Shown piece by piece: positions 1-10,484 of a DNA stretch of 64,000 nucleotides. The notes beneath the pieces were generated by a model. It was given only the letters and a program-made list of their open reading frames with translations, was not told where the DNA came from and ran no database searches. The stretch lies in NCBI RefSeq assembly GCF_000737325.1, contig NZ_CP011125.1:2790001-2854000 (forward strand), read 5' to 3'. Numbering within the stretch: the stretch's first letter is position 1; each line of letters opens with the position of its first letter. The DNA is from Sandaracinus amylolyticus. Lineage in GTDB: Bacteria; Myxococcota_A; Polyangia; Polyangiales; Sandaracinaceae. Made by a program: the position numbers and the translations under genes.

Positions 1-783
1 CTCTTCCCGACCTACCTCGCGCGCTACCGCTGGGTCGAGCGCACGCTCGCGAGCCGCACCGGCGGCACATCGGTGCGCCGGCTCCTGCACCTCGGCACGG
101 GGGAGGGCGACTACGATCCGATGCTCGCGCGCTTCGCCGAGGAAGTGCACGCGATCGACATCAATCCCGACGACGTCGCGTTCGCGCGCAGCCGCAACGC
201 GATGGTCGAGGGCCTGCGCTACTCCGTGCAGGACGGTCACGCGCTCGAGTTCGACGACGCGACGTTCGACGCCGTCGTCTCGGTCGACGTGCTCGAGCAC
301 GTCGCCGATCCGCCGCGCATGCTGCGAGAGCTCGCGCGCGTGCTGCGCCCCGGCGGGTTCGCGGTGATCACGGTGCCGAACGTCGACTTCCCGTGGACGT
401 ACGATCCGCTGCACCGCGCGCTCTCGCCCGACAAGCGCCTCGCCGGCGTCGGCGCGTACGCGTACGGGCACGACAAGCTGATCGGTGAGCGCCAGATGCG
501 CGCTTGGCTCGCGAGCGCGGGGCTCGAGGTCGAGCCAGCCGCTCGCATCACCTTCGCCTTGGCCGCGAGCCTCGAGTGCTATTGGCCAGGGATCCTCCAG
601 CGGGTGCTCAAGGCCAACGCGACGAACGACGGCCGCGCACCGGCGCGCCGCGTCGCGATCAAGCCGCGCTCGCATCGCGTCCCCGCGCTCGCGCGCGTCA
701 CCGAGGCGCTCAACGAGCTCGACGCGCGCATCGCGGGCCCGCACGCGCCTTCGGTCGGCATCGCATTCGTCGCGCGCCGCTGA
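1..783 (+). CDS. Class I SAM-dependent methyltransferase (5' truncated)
   Basis: The reading frame is open from the first base, so the true start lies outside the window; 260 residues are visible. A glycine-rich SAM-binding motif (LLHLGTGEGDYD) is followed by an acidic residue at the end of strand 2 (AIDIN) and the motif VVSVDVLEHVADP, the standard order of a Methyltransf_11 fold. The C-terminal part mentions no recognisable substrate domain. Substrate is unknown; small-molecule, lipid or sugar methylation are all possible. It reads toward the DUF4386 gene but is separated from it by an operator-rich gap of 88 bases, so the two are probably separate units. Confidence 0.8.
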   Translation, partial: LFPTYLARYRWVERTLASRTGGTSVRRLLHLGTGEGDYDPMLARFAEEVHAIDINPDDVAFARSRNAMVEGLRYSVQDGHALEFDDATFDAVVSVDVLEHVADPPRMLRELARVLRPGGFAVITVPNVDFPWTYDPLHRALSPDKRLAGVGAYAYGHDKLIGERQMRAWLASAGLEVEPAARITFALAASLECYWPGILQRVLKANATNDGRAPARRVAIKPRSHRVPALARVTEALNELDARIAGPHAPSVGIAFVARR

Positions 784-790
784 AGCGCGA

Positions 791-855
791 TGTCAAAGAT
801 GTTTGACGTGATGTCAAAGCGCCGTTACATCCAGCGGTGTCAAATATTCTTGACA
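791..855. promoter_or_regulatory. Three 18-bp operator-like dyads upstream of the DUF4386 gene
   Basis: Three related 18-base sites begin with TGTCAAA: 791-808 (TGTCAAAGATGTTTGACG), 812-829 (TGTCAAAGCGCCGTTACA) and 838-855 (TGTCAAATATTCTTGACA). Half-site agreement is 7/9, 6/9 and 7/9. Start-to-start spacings are 21 and 26 bases. A possible sigma-70 promoter (TTGACG at 803, TTACAT at 825, spacer 16) lies inside the cluster. The arrangement resembles cooperative binding sites of a dimeric repressor such as a TetR-family protein. No regulator gene sits next to it in the window. Confidence 0.6.
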
Positions 856-871
856 CGCAGGAGGTGCGAGG

Positions 872-1519
872 ATGACGGACGAGGCCACATCGCTGCGGAC
901 GCGCGCTCGGATCGCGGGGTTGCTCTACCTCGTCCCCACGTTCTGCGGCCCGTTCAGCATGATGTTCGTCCCCTCCGCGATCGTCGTGCCCGGCGACGCC
1001 GAGGCGACGACCGCGCAGCTGATCGCGTCGGAGGCGCTGCTGCGCGCCGGGCTGCTCGGTCACGTCGCGATCGTGCTCTCCGAGATCGCGCTCACCGCCG
1101 TGCTCTTCACGCTGTTCCGGCGCGTGAGCCTCGACATCGCGGTGACCGCCACGTTCGCGCGCCTCGCGATGACGGTCGTGCAGGCGGTCAACCTGCTCCC
1201 GCTGCTCGCGGCGCTGCAGCGACCGGGCGACGCGCTCGCGCTCTTCGAGCTCCACGCGTCGGGCGTGCACGTCTGGGAGCCGCTCTTCGGGCTCCACTGC
1301 CTCGCGCTCGGCGTGCTCGTGATGCGTGCGGGATGGGCGCCGAAGGTGCTCGGCGCGCTCTTGGTGATCGCGTCGTTCGGCTACTCGCTGAACGGGATCG
1401 GTCATCTCGTCGCGCCGAGCGGCGCGCCGGTGTACGCGGTGATCGTCGGCGTCGCGGCGCTGATCGGCGAAGTGCCGTTCGTGCTCTGGCTCGTCTTCGC
1501 GCGACCTAGGGCGCAGTGA
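872..1519 (+). CDS. DUF4386 family integral membrane protein
   Basis: A 215-residue polytopic membrane protein of the DUF4386 type. The start is fixed by AGGAGG at 859-864, eight bases before the ATG. The family pattern is clear: an N-terminal ARIAGLLYLVPTFCGPFSM segment, a second helix around LLRAGLLGHVAIVLSEIAL, and the conserved tail helix with SFGYSLNGIGHL. Biochemical function of this family is not known. The gene is preceded by three repressor-like dyads, so it is probably tightly regulated. Its last 14 bases overlap the end of the convergent membrane protein gene. Confidence 0.85.
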   Translation: MTDEATSLRTRARIAGLLYLVPTFCGPFSMMFVPSAIVVPGDAEATTAQLIASEALLRAGLLGHVAIVLSEIALTAVLFTLFRRVSLDIAVTATFARLAMTVVQAVNLLPLLAALQRPGDALALFELHASGVHVWEPLFGLHCLALGVLVMRAGWAPKVLGALLVIASFGYSLNGIGHLVAPSGAPVYAVIVGVAALIGEVPFVLWLVFARPRAQ

Positions 1520-2915
1520 ACAGCATCGCGCGCGTGATGGCGATCGAGAGGAGCATCGTCAGCGCGTAGAGCACGGCACGGCTCGAGCGTCTCCAGCGCG
1601 CGATCTCGATCCCCGCGGGCACGAGCACGAACGGCATCATGAGGATCCACGTGCGCGCGGTCTCGGTCGGCATGATCCCGATCGCGGCGACGATCAGGGG
1701 CTGCGCGAAGCACGTCATCGCGAGCACGAACGTCCGGCGTCGATCCCGCCACGCATCGCACGCGCCGACGATCGCGGGCACGACCGGCAGCCACGCCATC
1801 CCGAGCGCGTAGTCGGTGAGGTCGTAGACGATCGTGCGCTCCCACGGTCGGTCCAGGCCGGTCGCGAGGTGATCCTGGATGCCGATCGCGGTGCGGAACG
1901 TCGCGATCGCGTCGAACCCCGTCAGCGCGCGCAGCCCGGCGTAGAAGAGCACGATCGTCGCGACGACGATCGCGGCGAGCAGCGCGGGACGCGCGAGCGC
2001 ACGCAGGTAGGGCAGCGCGACGCGGCGATCGCGACGGCGCCAGCTCTCGACGAGCGCGTGCAGCAAGAGGAACGCGCCGAGGATCAGGAAGTTGTAGGCG
2101 ACGAACCACGCGATCGCGACGAGCAGCCCGAACGCGATCGCCCATCGCGCGTGACCGGTGACGAGCGCGCGGTGCCACGTGATCACCTGCGCGCACGTCA
2201 TCACCGCGTACACCGCGTCGAACGAAGGCCAGAACGCGCCGAGCGCGGGCACGAGCGAGAAGAGGCTCGCCGCCGCGAACGCCGCCGCGGGTCGCTGTCG
2301 CAGCGTGCGCGCGAGCGCGTAGATCATCGGCACCGCGCACGACGCGAGCAGCGCGAGCGCGAGCGCGACGAAGCGCGCGGTCTGCGCCGAGGGCGACGAC
2401 GCGCGGAACAGCCACGTGTAGAGCAGCAGGATCGCCGGTGGCTTCGTCGGCGCGTGGCAGCGCAGGCGCGGCATCAGCTCGGGGAAGCGCGCGAGCCACT
2501 CGGGCTCCTGCGCCACGACCTGCGCCTCGTCGTAGTAGCTGTGCGCGCCGAGGCTGTCGACGATCTGTCCGCCGCGCTCGAGCCACGTCGCGTCCGGCGT
2601 CACGACCTCCTGCGCCGCGAACATGAGCAGCGTCGCGCACGCCATCAGCGCGCCGAGCGCGAGCGCGCGGTGCTTGCGCGCGAGCTGCTGCGCGACGACG
2701 AAGCACACGATCGGCGGCGCGTACAGCGCGAGCGCCTCGCGCGCGTCGAACGGCGTCTCGGGCAGCCACGGCCACTGCCAGTAGCTCGGCCCGTTCAGCC
2801 CCTGCGCGTGCCCCGACAGCAACACGAAGAAGAACGCGCCCGCGACGACGACCGCGCCGAGCGAGATCGCCTCCGAGCTCCGCAGCGGGCGACGTACACG
2901 CAACGCGCGAGTCAT
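1506..2915 (-). CDS. Polytopic membrane protein, probable GT-C-type glycosyltransferase
   Basis: 469 residues with about ten hydrophobic segments. The ATG at 2915 was chosen because the extension upstream is arginine-rich and antisense to the glycogen phosphorylase start. After the first helix comes a large loop with WLARFPELMPRLRCHAPTKPP, followed by a run of helices; the layout (first extracytoplasmic loop, then an HxPxKPP-like motif) resembles GT39/ArnT-type lipid-linked sugar transferases. No catalytic residue can be proven by eye, so the activity is an inference. It is convergent with the DUF4386 gene and divergent from glgP. Confidence 0.6.
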   Translation of the reverse strand: MTRALRVRRPLRSSEAISLGAVVVAGAFFFVLLSGHAQGLNGPSYWQWPWLPETPFDAREALALYAPPIVCFVVAQQLARKHRALALGALMACATLLMFAAQEVVTPDATWLERGGQIVDSLGAHSYYDEAQVVAQEPEWLARFPELMPRLRCHAPTKPPAILLLYTWLFRASSPSAQTARFVALALALLASCAVPMIYALARTLRQRPAAAFAAASLFSLVPALGAFWPSFDAVYAVMTCAQVITWHRALVTGHARWAIAFGLLVAIAWFVAYNFLILGAFLLLHALVESWRRRDRRVALPYLRALARPALLAAIVVATIVLFYAGLRALTGFDAIATFRTAIGIQDHLATGLDRPWERTIVYDLTDYALGMAWLPVVPAIVGACDAWRDRRRTFVLAMTCFAQPLIVAAIGIMPTETARTWILMMPFVLVPAGIEIARWRRSSRAVLYALTMLLSIAITRAMLFTAP

Positions 2916-3039
2916 TGCAGAAACGAGGCGTCCGCGCGACCTCGACGCGAGGATCCAATCGGGGCGGCGATCCCCCGAATGACCTGAACGGATGCGCGAC
3001 GCTTGCCTGCGTGACGCATCGATCCGACACTGCGCCGGC

Positions 3040-5487
3040 ATGAAGATCCGCGAGCCGATCCCGGGAGCGCCGCTCCCCGTCGACCAGCCCTCGATCAAGC
3101 AGTCGATCGTCCACCACCTCGCGCACACGCGCATGCGCGACCAGTACCGCGCGAGCGCGTCGGACGTCTTCCACGCGGTCGCGCGCGCGGTGCGCGATCG
3201 CATCGCGGATCGGTGGCTCGGCAGCACGAAGTCGCAGTGGGACGACGGCAAGAAGCGCGTCTACTACCTGTCGATGGAGTACCTGCCGGGGCGCCTCCTG
3301 CGCGACGCGGTGCTCAACCTCGGCATCGAGAGCGAAGTGCGCGGCGCGCTCACGGAGCTCGGCCTCTCGTACGACGACGTGCTCGAGACCGAAGCGGATC
3401 CCGGCCTCGGCAACGGCGGTCTCGGTCGCCTCGCGTCGTGCTTCCTCGACTCGATGGCGACGCTCGGCATCGCGGGCACGGGCTACGGCATCCGCTACGA
3501 CTACGGCATGTTCCGCCAGGCGATCGTCGGCGGCGCGCAGGTCGAGGAGCCCGACACCTGGCTGCTGCACGGATCGCCGTGGGAGACGTCGCGCACCGAG
3601 ACGACGTACACGGTGCGTTACGAAGGCCGCGTCGAGCCGCGCGTCGACCCCACCGGCCGCACGTTCTACGCGTGGGTCGACACCCAGGACGTGATCGCCG
3701 AGGCGCACGACATCCCGGTGCCCGGTTATCGAAACGGCGTGGTCAATACGCTCCGTCTATGGTCGCCGCGCCCGGTGCAGGAGTTCGATCTCGCGCTCTT
3801 CAACGCCGGCGATCACTTCGGCTCGGTGCACAAGCGCAACGTCGCCGAGAACATCTCGCGCGTGCTCTACCCGAACGACTCGGGCCCGCCGGGAAAGGAG
3901 CTGCGCCTCCGCCAGGAGTACTTCTTCGTGAGCGCGTCGCTGCAGGACGCGGTCACGCGCCACCTCGCGCGCTGGGGCTCGCTCGACGACCTGCCCGAGA
4001 AGTGCGTGTTCCAGCTGAACGACACGCACCCGGCGCTCGCCGTCGCCGAGATGATGCGGCTGCTCATGGACGAGCACCTCTTCACGTGGGAGCGCGCGTG
4101 GTCGATCACGAAGCGCGCGTTCGCGTACACGAACCACACGCTGATGCCCGAGGCGCTCGAGACGTGGCCGGTCCACATGCTCGATCGGCTGCTGCCGCGT
4201 CAGCTCGACATCATCCGCGAGATCGATCGCCGCCTCGGCATCGAGATCGCGCAGGGCCACGACGAGCAGGCCCAGGCGCGCATGGCGATCATCGAGCGCG
4301 GCCCGCAGCCCAACGTGCGCATGGCGAACCTGTCGATCGTCGGCAGCTTCAGCGTCAACGGCGTGAGCGCGCTCCACACGCAGCTGCTGCGCGAGCGCAT
4401 GTTCCCCGAGCTCGACAAGTTCTTCCCCGGCAAGTTCAAGAACGAGACGAACGGCGTCACGCCGCGCCGGTGGATCCAGCAGTGCAACCCCGAGCTCGCG
4501 AAGCTGATCACCGAGGTGGTCGGGAGCGACGCGTGGGTGACCGACCTCGAGAAGCTGCGCGAGCTCGAGAAGCACGCGGGTGACTCGGCGTTCCTCGAGC
4601 GCTTCCGCGCGATCAAGCGCGACAACAAGGCGAAGCTCGCCGCGTTCCTCGAGAAGGAGCACGGCTTCCGCTGCGATCCGAGCTCGATCTTCGACATCCA
4701 GATCAAGCGCATCCACGAGTACAAGCGGCAGCTCCTCAACGTGCTGCACGTCATCCACCGCTACCAGCGCATCAAGGCGGGCGAGAAGCCCGAGGCGCCG
4801 CGCACGGTGATCTTCGGTGGCAAGGCCGCGAGCGCCTACGACATGGCGAAGCGGATCATCCACCTGATCAACCACGTCGCGAAGACGATCAACGAGGACC
4901 CCGAGGCGCGCGAGCACCTGCGCGTGTTCTTCGTGCCGAACTACCGCGTCTCGTACGCGGAGCGGCTCATCCCCGCGGCCGATCTGAGCGAGCAGATCTC
5001 GACCGCCGGATGGGAGGCGTCGGGCACCGGCAACATGAAGTTCGCGATGAACGGCGCGGTCACGATCGGCACGCTCGACGGCGCGAACATCGAGATCGCC
5101 GACGCGGTCGGCGAGGACAACATCCTGATCTTCGGCATGACCGCGGAGCAGGTGATCCAGCGCGTGCGTGCCGGCTACCAGCCGTGGCAGCTCTACGAGA
5201 GCGACACGCGCCTTCGCGCGGTGATCGACGGCATCTCGCACGGCGCGTTCTCGCGCGACGAGCCCGGCCGCTTCCGGCCGGTCGCGCAGTCGCTGCTCGA
5301 CAACGATCGCTTCCTGCTGCTCGGCGACTTCGCGTCGTACGTCGAGACGCAGCAGCGCGCGGAGCAGCTCTTCCGCGACGTGCCGCGTTGGACGCGCATG
5401 TCGCTGCTCAACGTCGCGCGCATGGGCCGCTTCTCGAGCGACAACACGATCCGCGGGTACGCCAAGGACATCTGGGGCGTCCTTTAG
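3040..5487 (+). CDS. glgP: Glycogen phosphorylase
   Basis: 815 residues, the usual length for GlgP. It releases glucose-1-phosphate from alpha-1,4-glucan ends using PLP. Family blocks in order: KKRVYYLSMEYLPGRLL near the N terminus, ETEADPGLGNGGLGRLASCF, the 280s-region equivalent QLNDTHPALAVAEMMR, NGVTPRRWI, IKRIHEYKRQLLN, and the PLP site EASGTGNMKFAMNG with Lys667. An upstream in-frame start at 2992 exists, but the ATG at 3040 begins the conserved protein. It stands alone, not in a glycogen operon; no glgA, glgB or glgC is near. Confidence 0.97.
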   Translation: MKIREPIPGAPLPVDQPSIKQSIVHHLAHTRMRDQYRASASDVFHAVARAVRDRIADRWLGSTKSQWDDGKKRVYYLSMEYLPGRLLRDAVLNLGIESEVRGALTELGLSYDDVLETEADPGLGNGGLGRLASCFLDSMATLGIAGTGYGIRYDYGMFRQAIVGGAQVEEPDTWLLHGSPWETSRTETTYTVRYEGRVEPRVDPTGRTFYAWVDTQDVIAEAHDIPVPGYRNGVVNTLRLWSPRPVQEFDLALFNAGDHFGSVHKRNVAENISRVLYPNDSGPPGKELRLRQEYFFVSASLQDAVTRHLARWGSLDDLPEKCVFQLNDTHPALAVAEMMRLLMDEHLFTWERAWSITKRAFAYTNHTLMPEALETWPVHMLDRLLPRQLDIIREIDRRLGIEIAQGHDEQAQARMAIIERGPQPNVRMANLSIVGSFSVNGVSALHTQLLRERMFPELDKFFPGKFKNETNGVTPRRWIQQCNPELAKLITEVVGSDAWVTDLEKLRELEKHAGDSAFLERFRAIKRDNKAKLAAFLEKEHGFRCDPSSIFDIQIKRIHEYKRQLLNVLHVIHRYQRIKAGEKPEAPRTVIFGGKAASAYDMAKRIIHLINHVAKTINEDPEAREHLRVFFVPNYRVSYAERLIPAADLSEQISTAGWEASGTGNMKFAMNGAVTIGTLDGANIEIADAVGEDNILIFGMTAEQVIQRVRAGYQPWQLYESDTRLRAVIDGISHGAFSRDEPGRFRPVAQSLLDNDRFLLLGDFASYVETQQRAEQLFRDVPRWTRMSLLNVARMGRFSSDNTIRGYAKDIWGVL

Positions 5488-5539
5488 GACGGGTCGCCTG
5501 GACTTGGAATCCGCGTCGTCGGGGCTCACACACTGAGCT

Positions 5540-6808
5540 GTGGAGGAGCCGGCGACGCACGCGGGGCCGGAGACGACCAGCGAAGCTTCGCGCCGTCTCG
5601 ACGAGGCGCGGCTGCGGCTCGTGCACCTCGACGCCGAGGGCGCGAGCTCCCTCGCCGCGAAGCTCGCGCGCATCGCGCGCATCGCGGCGCGTTGCCTCGC
5701 CGTCGAGCGGGTGAGCATCTGGATGTTCTCGAGCGAGCACGGAGGCGGGCTCCGCGCGCTCGAGATCTTCGACCCGCGCGCGCCCGAGGACGACATCCGC
5801 TGGATCTCCGCGCAGAGCCTCGGCGCGTACGCGCGCATGCTGTGCGATCGACGGGTGATCGCCGCGCATCGCGTGCGCGAGGACGACGCGACCCATCACC
5901 TCGTCGACGGCTACTTCGCGCCGCTCGAGATCTCGGCGACCGTCGAGGCGCCCATCTACCGCGACGGGGTCGTGGTCGGCGTGGTCTGTCACGAGCACCG
6001 CGGGCCGGCGCGCACGTGGACCGCGGAGGAAGCGGACTTCGCGGTGTCGGTCGCGGAGGTCGTCGCGCTCGAGCTCGCGACCGCCGATCTGCGCGAGGCG
6101 CACGAGGCGCTGCGCCGGCAGGAAGTCGCGATGCACGACGCGATGCGCGACGAGGCGATCGCACGGCTCGCGCGCGGCGTCGCGCACGACGTGAACAACC
6201 TGCTCGCGGTGGTCGTGTCGGCGGCGGCGCTGCTGCGCCGCAACGCGCGCGGGGACGCGCCGCCTGCGGAAGCAGAGGTGATCGAGGAGGCCGCGAACAG
6301 CGCCGCGCGTCTGGTTCGTGATCTGCTCGAGGTCGGCCGCGCCGCGTCCACCGATCGCGGAGACTGCGAGCTCGACGAGGCGCTCCACGACGCGGTGCCG
6401 TCGTTGCGCGGGATCGCGAGCGAGCGGCGGCTCGCGATCATCCCCGACGCGCCCGGATGGATCGTGCCGCTCTCGATGGTGCGCCTCGAGCAAGTGCTGC
6501 TGAACCTCGTCGCGAACGCGTGCGACGCGACGCGCGCCGGCGGACGCATCGAGGTGCGCACGCTCGTGGTCGCGCCCGGTCGTGTCGCGATCGAGATCGA
6601 GGACGACGGCACCGGCATCGGTCCCGGGGTGATGCCGCACCTGTTCGAGCCGTACTTCTCGACGAAGAGCGCAGGCCGCGGGCTCGGCTTGCCCACCGTG
6701 CTCGCGATCGTCCGCGGCGCGCGCGGCGCGATCGACATCGCGCCCGCGCCCGGTGGGCGCGGCACCATCGCGCGCGTCGAGCTTCCGGCGAAAGCGCCGA
6801 CGCGCTGA
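5540..6808 (+). CDS. GAF-domain sensor histidine kinase
   Basis: 422 residues with a GTG start. Residues about 25-175 form a GAF-like sensor (VERVSIWMFSS, then EAPIYRDGVVVGVVCHEH). The dimerisation/phosphoacceptor helix has GVAHDVNNLLAVV with His216 as the likely phosphorylation site. The ATPase part shows the N box (LLNLVANACDA), the G1 box (EDDGTGIG), the F box (LFEPYFSTK) and the G2 box (GRGLGLPTV). There is no membrane segment and no receiver, so it is probably cytoplasmic and works with a response regulator encoded elsewhere. The Asn-Asn after the phosphoacceptor is typical of myxobacterial HATPase proteins of this class. Confidence 0.92.
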   Translation: MEEPATHAGPETTSEASRRLDEARLRLVHLDAEGASSLAAKLARIARIAARCLAVERVSIWMFSSEHGGGLRALEIFDPRAPEDDIRWISAQSLGAYARMLCDRRVIAAHRVREDDATHHLVDGYFAPLEISATVEAPIYRDGVVVGVVCHEHRGPARTWTAEEADFAVSVAEVVALELATADLREAHEALRRQEVAMHDAMRDEAIARLARGVAHDVNNLLAVVVSAAALLRRNARGDAPPAEAEVIEEAANSAARLVRDLLEVGRAASTDRGDCELDEALHDAVPSLRGIASERRLAIIPDAPGWIVPLSMVRLEQVLLNLVANACDATRAGGRIEVRTLVVAPGRVAIEIEDDGTGIGPGVMPHLFEPYFSTKSAGRGLGLPTVLAIVRGARGAIDIAPAPGGRGTIARVELPAKAPTR

Positions 6809-6843
6809 GCGGATCCGCGCTCGCGCCGCTCGATGCGTCGCGT

Positions 6844-8277
<1,434 letters not shown>

Positions 8278-8290
8278 GCCCACGAGCACG

Positions 8291-8974
8291 ATGACCACTC
8301 ACCTCGTTCCGTTCGCCGACGGCATCTGGACCGTCTCGAGCCCGCTGACGTTCCTCGGCTTGCACCTCGGCACGCGCATGACCGTCGTGCGACTGCGCAG
8401 CGGCGGCCTGCTCGTGCACTCGCCGATCGCGCTCTCGCCCGCGCTGCGCGCCGAGATCGATCGGCTCGGGCGCGTCGAGCACATCGTCGCGCCGAACCTC
8501 TACCACCACCTCTACGCGGCCGAGCACCAGAAGGCGTGGCCCGAGGCGATCCTCCACGCGCCCGCGCGTCTCGCGTCGAAGCGCTCGGATCTGCGCATCG
8601 ACGCGCCGCTCGGATCCGCGCCGCACGCCGACTGGGAGGGCACGCTCGAGCCGGTCGTGATGAAGGGCTCGATGCTCGAGGAGACGGTGCTCGTGCACCC
8701 GAGCACGGGCACGCTCGTGAGCTGCGATCTCGTCGAGCAGTTCTCGAAGGCTGACCACCTGCCCTCGCGCATCTACTTCCAGACGATGGGCATCTGGAAG
8801 AAGCCCGGCCTCGCGTACGCGCTGCGCCTGCTCTACCGCGATCGACGCGCGGCGCGGCGCAGCTTCGACGAGCTGCTCGAGCGCGACTTCGATCGCATCG
8901 TGCTCTCGCACGGCGACCTCATCGAGGCGAGCGGCCGCGAGATCCTGCGCGACGCATATCGCTGGCTGAAGTAG
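8291..8974 (+). CDS. DUF4336 family protein (metallo-beta-lactamase-like)
   Basis: 227 residues matching the DUF4336 pattern: a beta-rich start (ADGIWTVSSPLTFLGLHLGTRM), a strand giving VEHIVAPNLYHHLY where metallo-hydrolases have their His cluster, then EETVLVHPSTGTLVSCDLV and a C-terminal VLSHGDLIEA. The fold is related to metallo-beta-lactamases but the HxHxDH signature is incomplete, so metal binding and substrate are uncertain. It begins 13 bases after the kinase gene and could be cotranscribed with it. Confidence 0.8.
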   Translation: MTTHLVPFADGIWTVSSPLTFLGLHLGTRMTVVRLRSGGLLVHSPIALSPALRAEIDRLGRVEHIVAPNLYHHLYAAEHQKAWPEAILHAPARLASKRSDLRIDAPLGSAPHADWEGTLEPVVMKGSMLEETVLVHPSTGTLVSCDLVEQFSKADHLPSRIYFQTMGIWKKPGLAYALRLLYRDRRAARRSFDELLERDFDRIVLSHGDLIEASGREILRDAYRWLK

Positions 8975-9009
8975 CGCGAGATGGCACGCGCGCTGCGTCG
9001 TGTGGGCGC

Positions 9010-9600
9010 ATGGCCACGCACGATCTCAGCGGGAAGAAGGTCGCGATCCTCGCGACGGACGGGTTCGAGCGATCCGAGCTCCACGAGCCGAAGAAGGCGC
9101 TCGAGGAGGCAGGCGCGAAGGTGCGCATCATCGCGCCGCACGAGGGCGCGATCCGCGCGATGGAGCATCACGACTGGGCCGACGACGTCGCGGTCGACGC
9201 GACGACCAGCGAGACCATCGTCGACGACTTCGACGCGCTGGTGTTGCCGGGCGGCGTGATGAATCCCGACAAGCTGCGCATGGACCCCGACGCGGTGCGC
9301 TTGGTGCGCGAGGCGAACGCGGTGGGCAAGCCCATCGCGGCGATCTGCCACGGTCCGTGGACGCTGATCGAGGCGGACGTCGTCGAGGGCCGGCGCGTCA
9401 CGTCGTATCCGAGCCTGCGCACCGACCTGATGAACGCCGGCGCGAAGTGGGTCGACGAGCAGGTCGTCGTCGATCGCGGCCTCGTGACGAGCCGCAAGCC
9501 GGACGACCTCGCCGCGTTCTGCGCGAAGCTGATCGAAGAGATCGCGGAAGGCCCGCACCGCCGCGCGAAGGACGAGCGCCGCGAGCAGCCGCGCGCCTGA
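9010..9600 (+). CDS. DJ-1/PfpI family protein (type 1 glutamine amidotransferase-like)
   Basis: 196 residues. The DJ-1/PfpI fold is shown by KKVAILATDGFERSEL at the start, VLPGGVMNPDKLR, and the nucleophile elbow AAICHGPWTL with Cys113. The glutamate before the elbow that supports this Cys (GFERSEL region) is present. Members act as stress proteases, glyoxalases or protein deglycases; which applies here cannot be told. The stop codon overlaps the start of the next gene by one base (TGATG), so it is probably translated together with the AraC regulator. Confidence 0.92.
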   Translation: MATHDLSGKKVAILATDGFERSELHEPKKALEEAGAKVRIIAPHEGAIRAMEHHDWADDVAVDATTSETIVDDFDALVLPGGVMNPDKLRMDPDAVRLVREANAVGKPIAAICHGPWTLIEADVVEGRRVTSYPSLRTDLMNAGAKWVDEQVVVDRGLVTSRKPDDLAAFCAKLIEEIAEGPHRRAKDERREQPRA

Positions 9601-10430
9601 TGCGGCAAGCTCGCGGGGTGCGCTTCGTCGCCCGCAAGCCCTCGCCCGCGCTCGCGCCCTACGTCGCTCGGCTCTGGTGCTACGAGTCCGGCGCGCTCAC
9701 GCACACGCGCGAGCGCATCGTGCCCACCGGCGGGATGCAGCTCCTCGTGAACCTCCACGAGGACGAGCTGCGCTGGTGGGACGGCGCAGGGCTCGATCGC
9801 GCGCACCGGATGCACGGCGCGGGGATGCAGGGCATCTACGATCGCCCGTTCGCGATCGACACGATCGAGCAGCGCGCGATCGCCGGCGTGAGCTTCGCGC
9901 CCGGCGGCGCGTGGGCGTTCTGCGGCGTGCCCGCGAGCGCGCTGGCGCGCGATCACGTGCCGCTCGACGCGCTGTGGGCACGGGACGGCGCGACGTTGCG
10001 CGAGCGCTTGCTCGAGGCGTACGCGCGCGGCGAGGTGCTGCGCGAGCTCGAGCGCGTGCTCCTCGCGCGGCTCTCGATCGATCGTCTCGGGCGCGACCTC
10101 GACGTGCACGGCGCCGTGCGCGCGCTGCACGACGGCATGACGGTGCGCGCGCTCACCGACGCGCTCGGCAGCAGCGAGAAGCGCTTCGTGCGGGCGTTCG
10201 TGGCGCGCGTCGGCGTGACCCCGAAGCGCTACGCGCGCGTGCTCCGGTTCCAGCGCGTGCTCGCGCGCGTGGCCGAGCTCGAGCGCGTGGAGTGGGCGCG
10301 CATCGCGGCGGAGTGCGGGTACTACGATCAATCGCACCTGGTGCACGAGTTCCGCGAGCTCTCGGGGCTCACGCCGTCGGCGTACGTGCCGCGCCTCCCG
10401 GAAGAGCCGAACCACGTCGTCCTCGGGTGA
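9600..10430 (+). CDS. AraC family transcriptional regulator
   Basis: 276 residues. The N-terminal part (ALAPYVARLWCYES, then VPTGGMQLLVNLHEDE and SFAPGGAWAFCGVP) is the DUF6597-type sensing domain. The C-terminal part has two helix-turn-helix units: LTDALGSSEKRFVRAFVARVG followed by WARIAAECGYYDQSHLVHEF and SGLTPSAY, the AraC hallmark. The start ATG at 9600 overlaps the DJ-1 gene stop. It is a paralogue of the AraC gene at 44497-45360, sharing the same domain order and the PGGAW motif. Target genes may include the DJ-1 and VOC genes beside it; that is inference. Confidence 0.9.
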   Translation: MRQARGVRFVARKPSPALAPYVARLWCYESGALTHTRERIVPTGGMQLLVNLHEDELRWWDGAGLDRAHRMHGAGMQGIYDRPFAIDTIEQRAIAGVSFAPGGAWAFCGVPASALARDHVPLDALWARDGATLRERLLEAYARGEVLRELERVLLARLSIDRLGRDLDVHGAVRALHDGMTVRALTDALGSSEKRFVRAFVARVGVTPKRYARVLRFQRVLARVAELERVEWARIAAECGYYDQSHLVHEFRELSGLTPSAYVPRLPEEPNHVVLG

Positions 10431-10484
10431 TCGCGCGGCGTTTTCTTCCAATCGCGAGCGCGCCGCGCGCGCCACGATCCCTGC

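Noticed and set aside
3040-5487. A glycogen metabolism operon
   Set aside because: Neighbours are a membrane glycosyltransferase-like gene and a histidine kinase; no other glg gene is in the window.
3757-5838. Long open frame opposite glycogen phosphorylase
   Set aside because: It is an antisense shadow with arginine/aspartate-rich composition caused by GC codon bias; the glgP frame is certain.
10433-10468. Terminator between the AraC and VOC genes (GCGCGGCG / CGCCGCGC)
   Set aside because: The T-run follows the left arm, not the right arm, and such GC dyads occur by chance at this composition.
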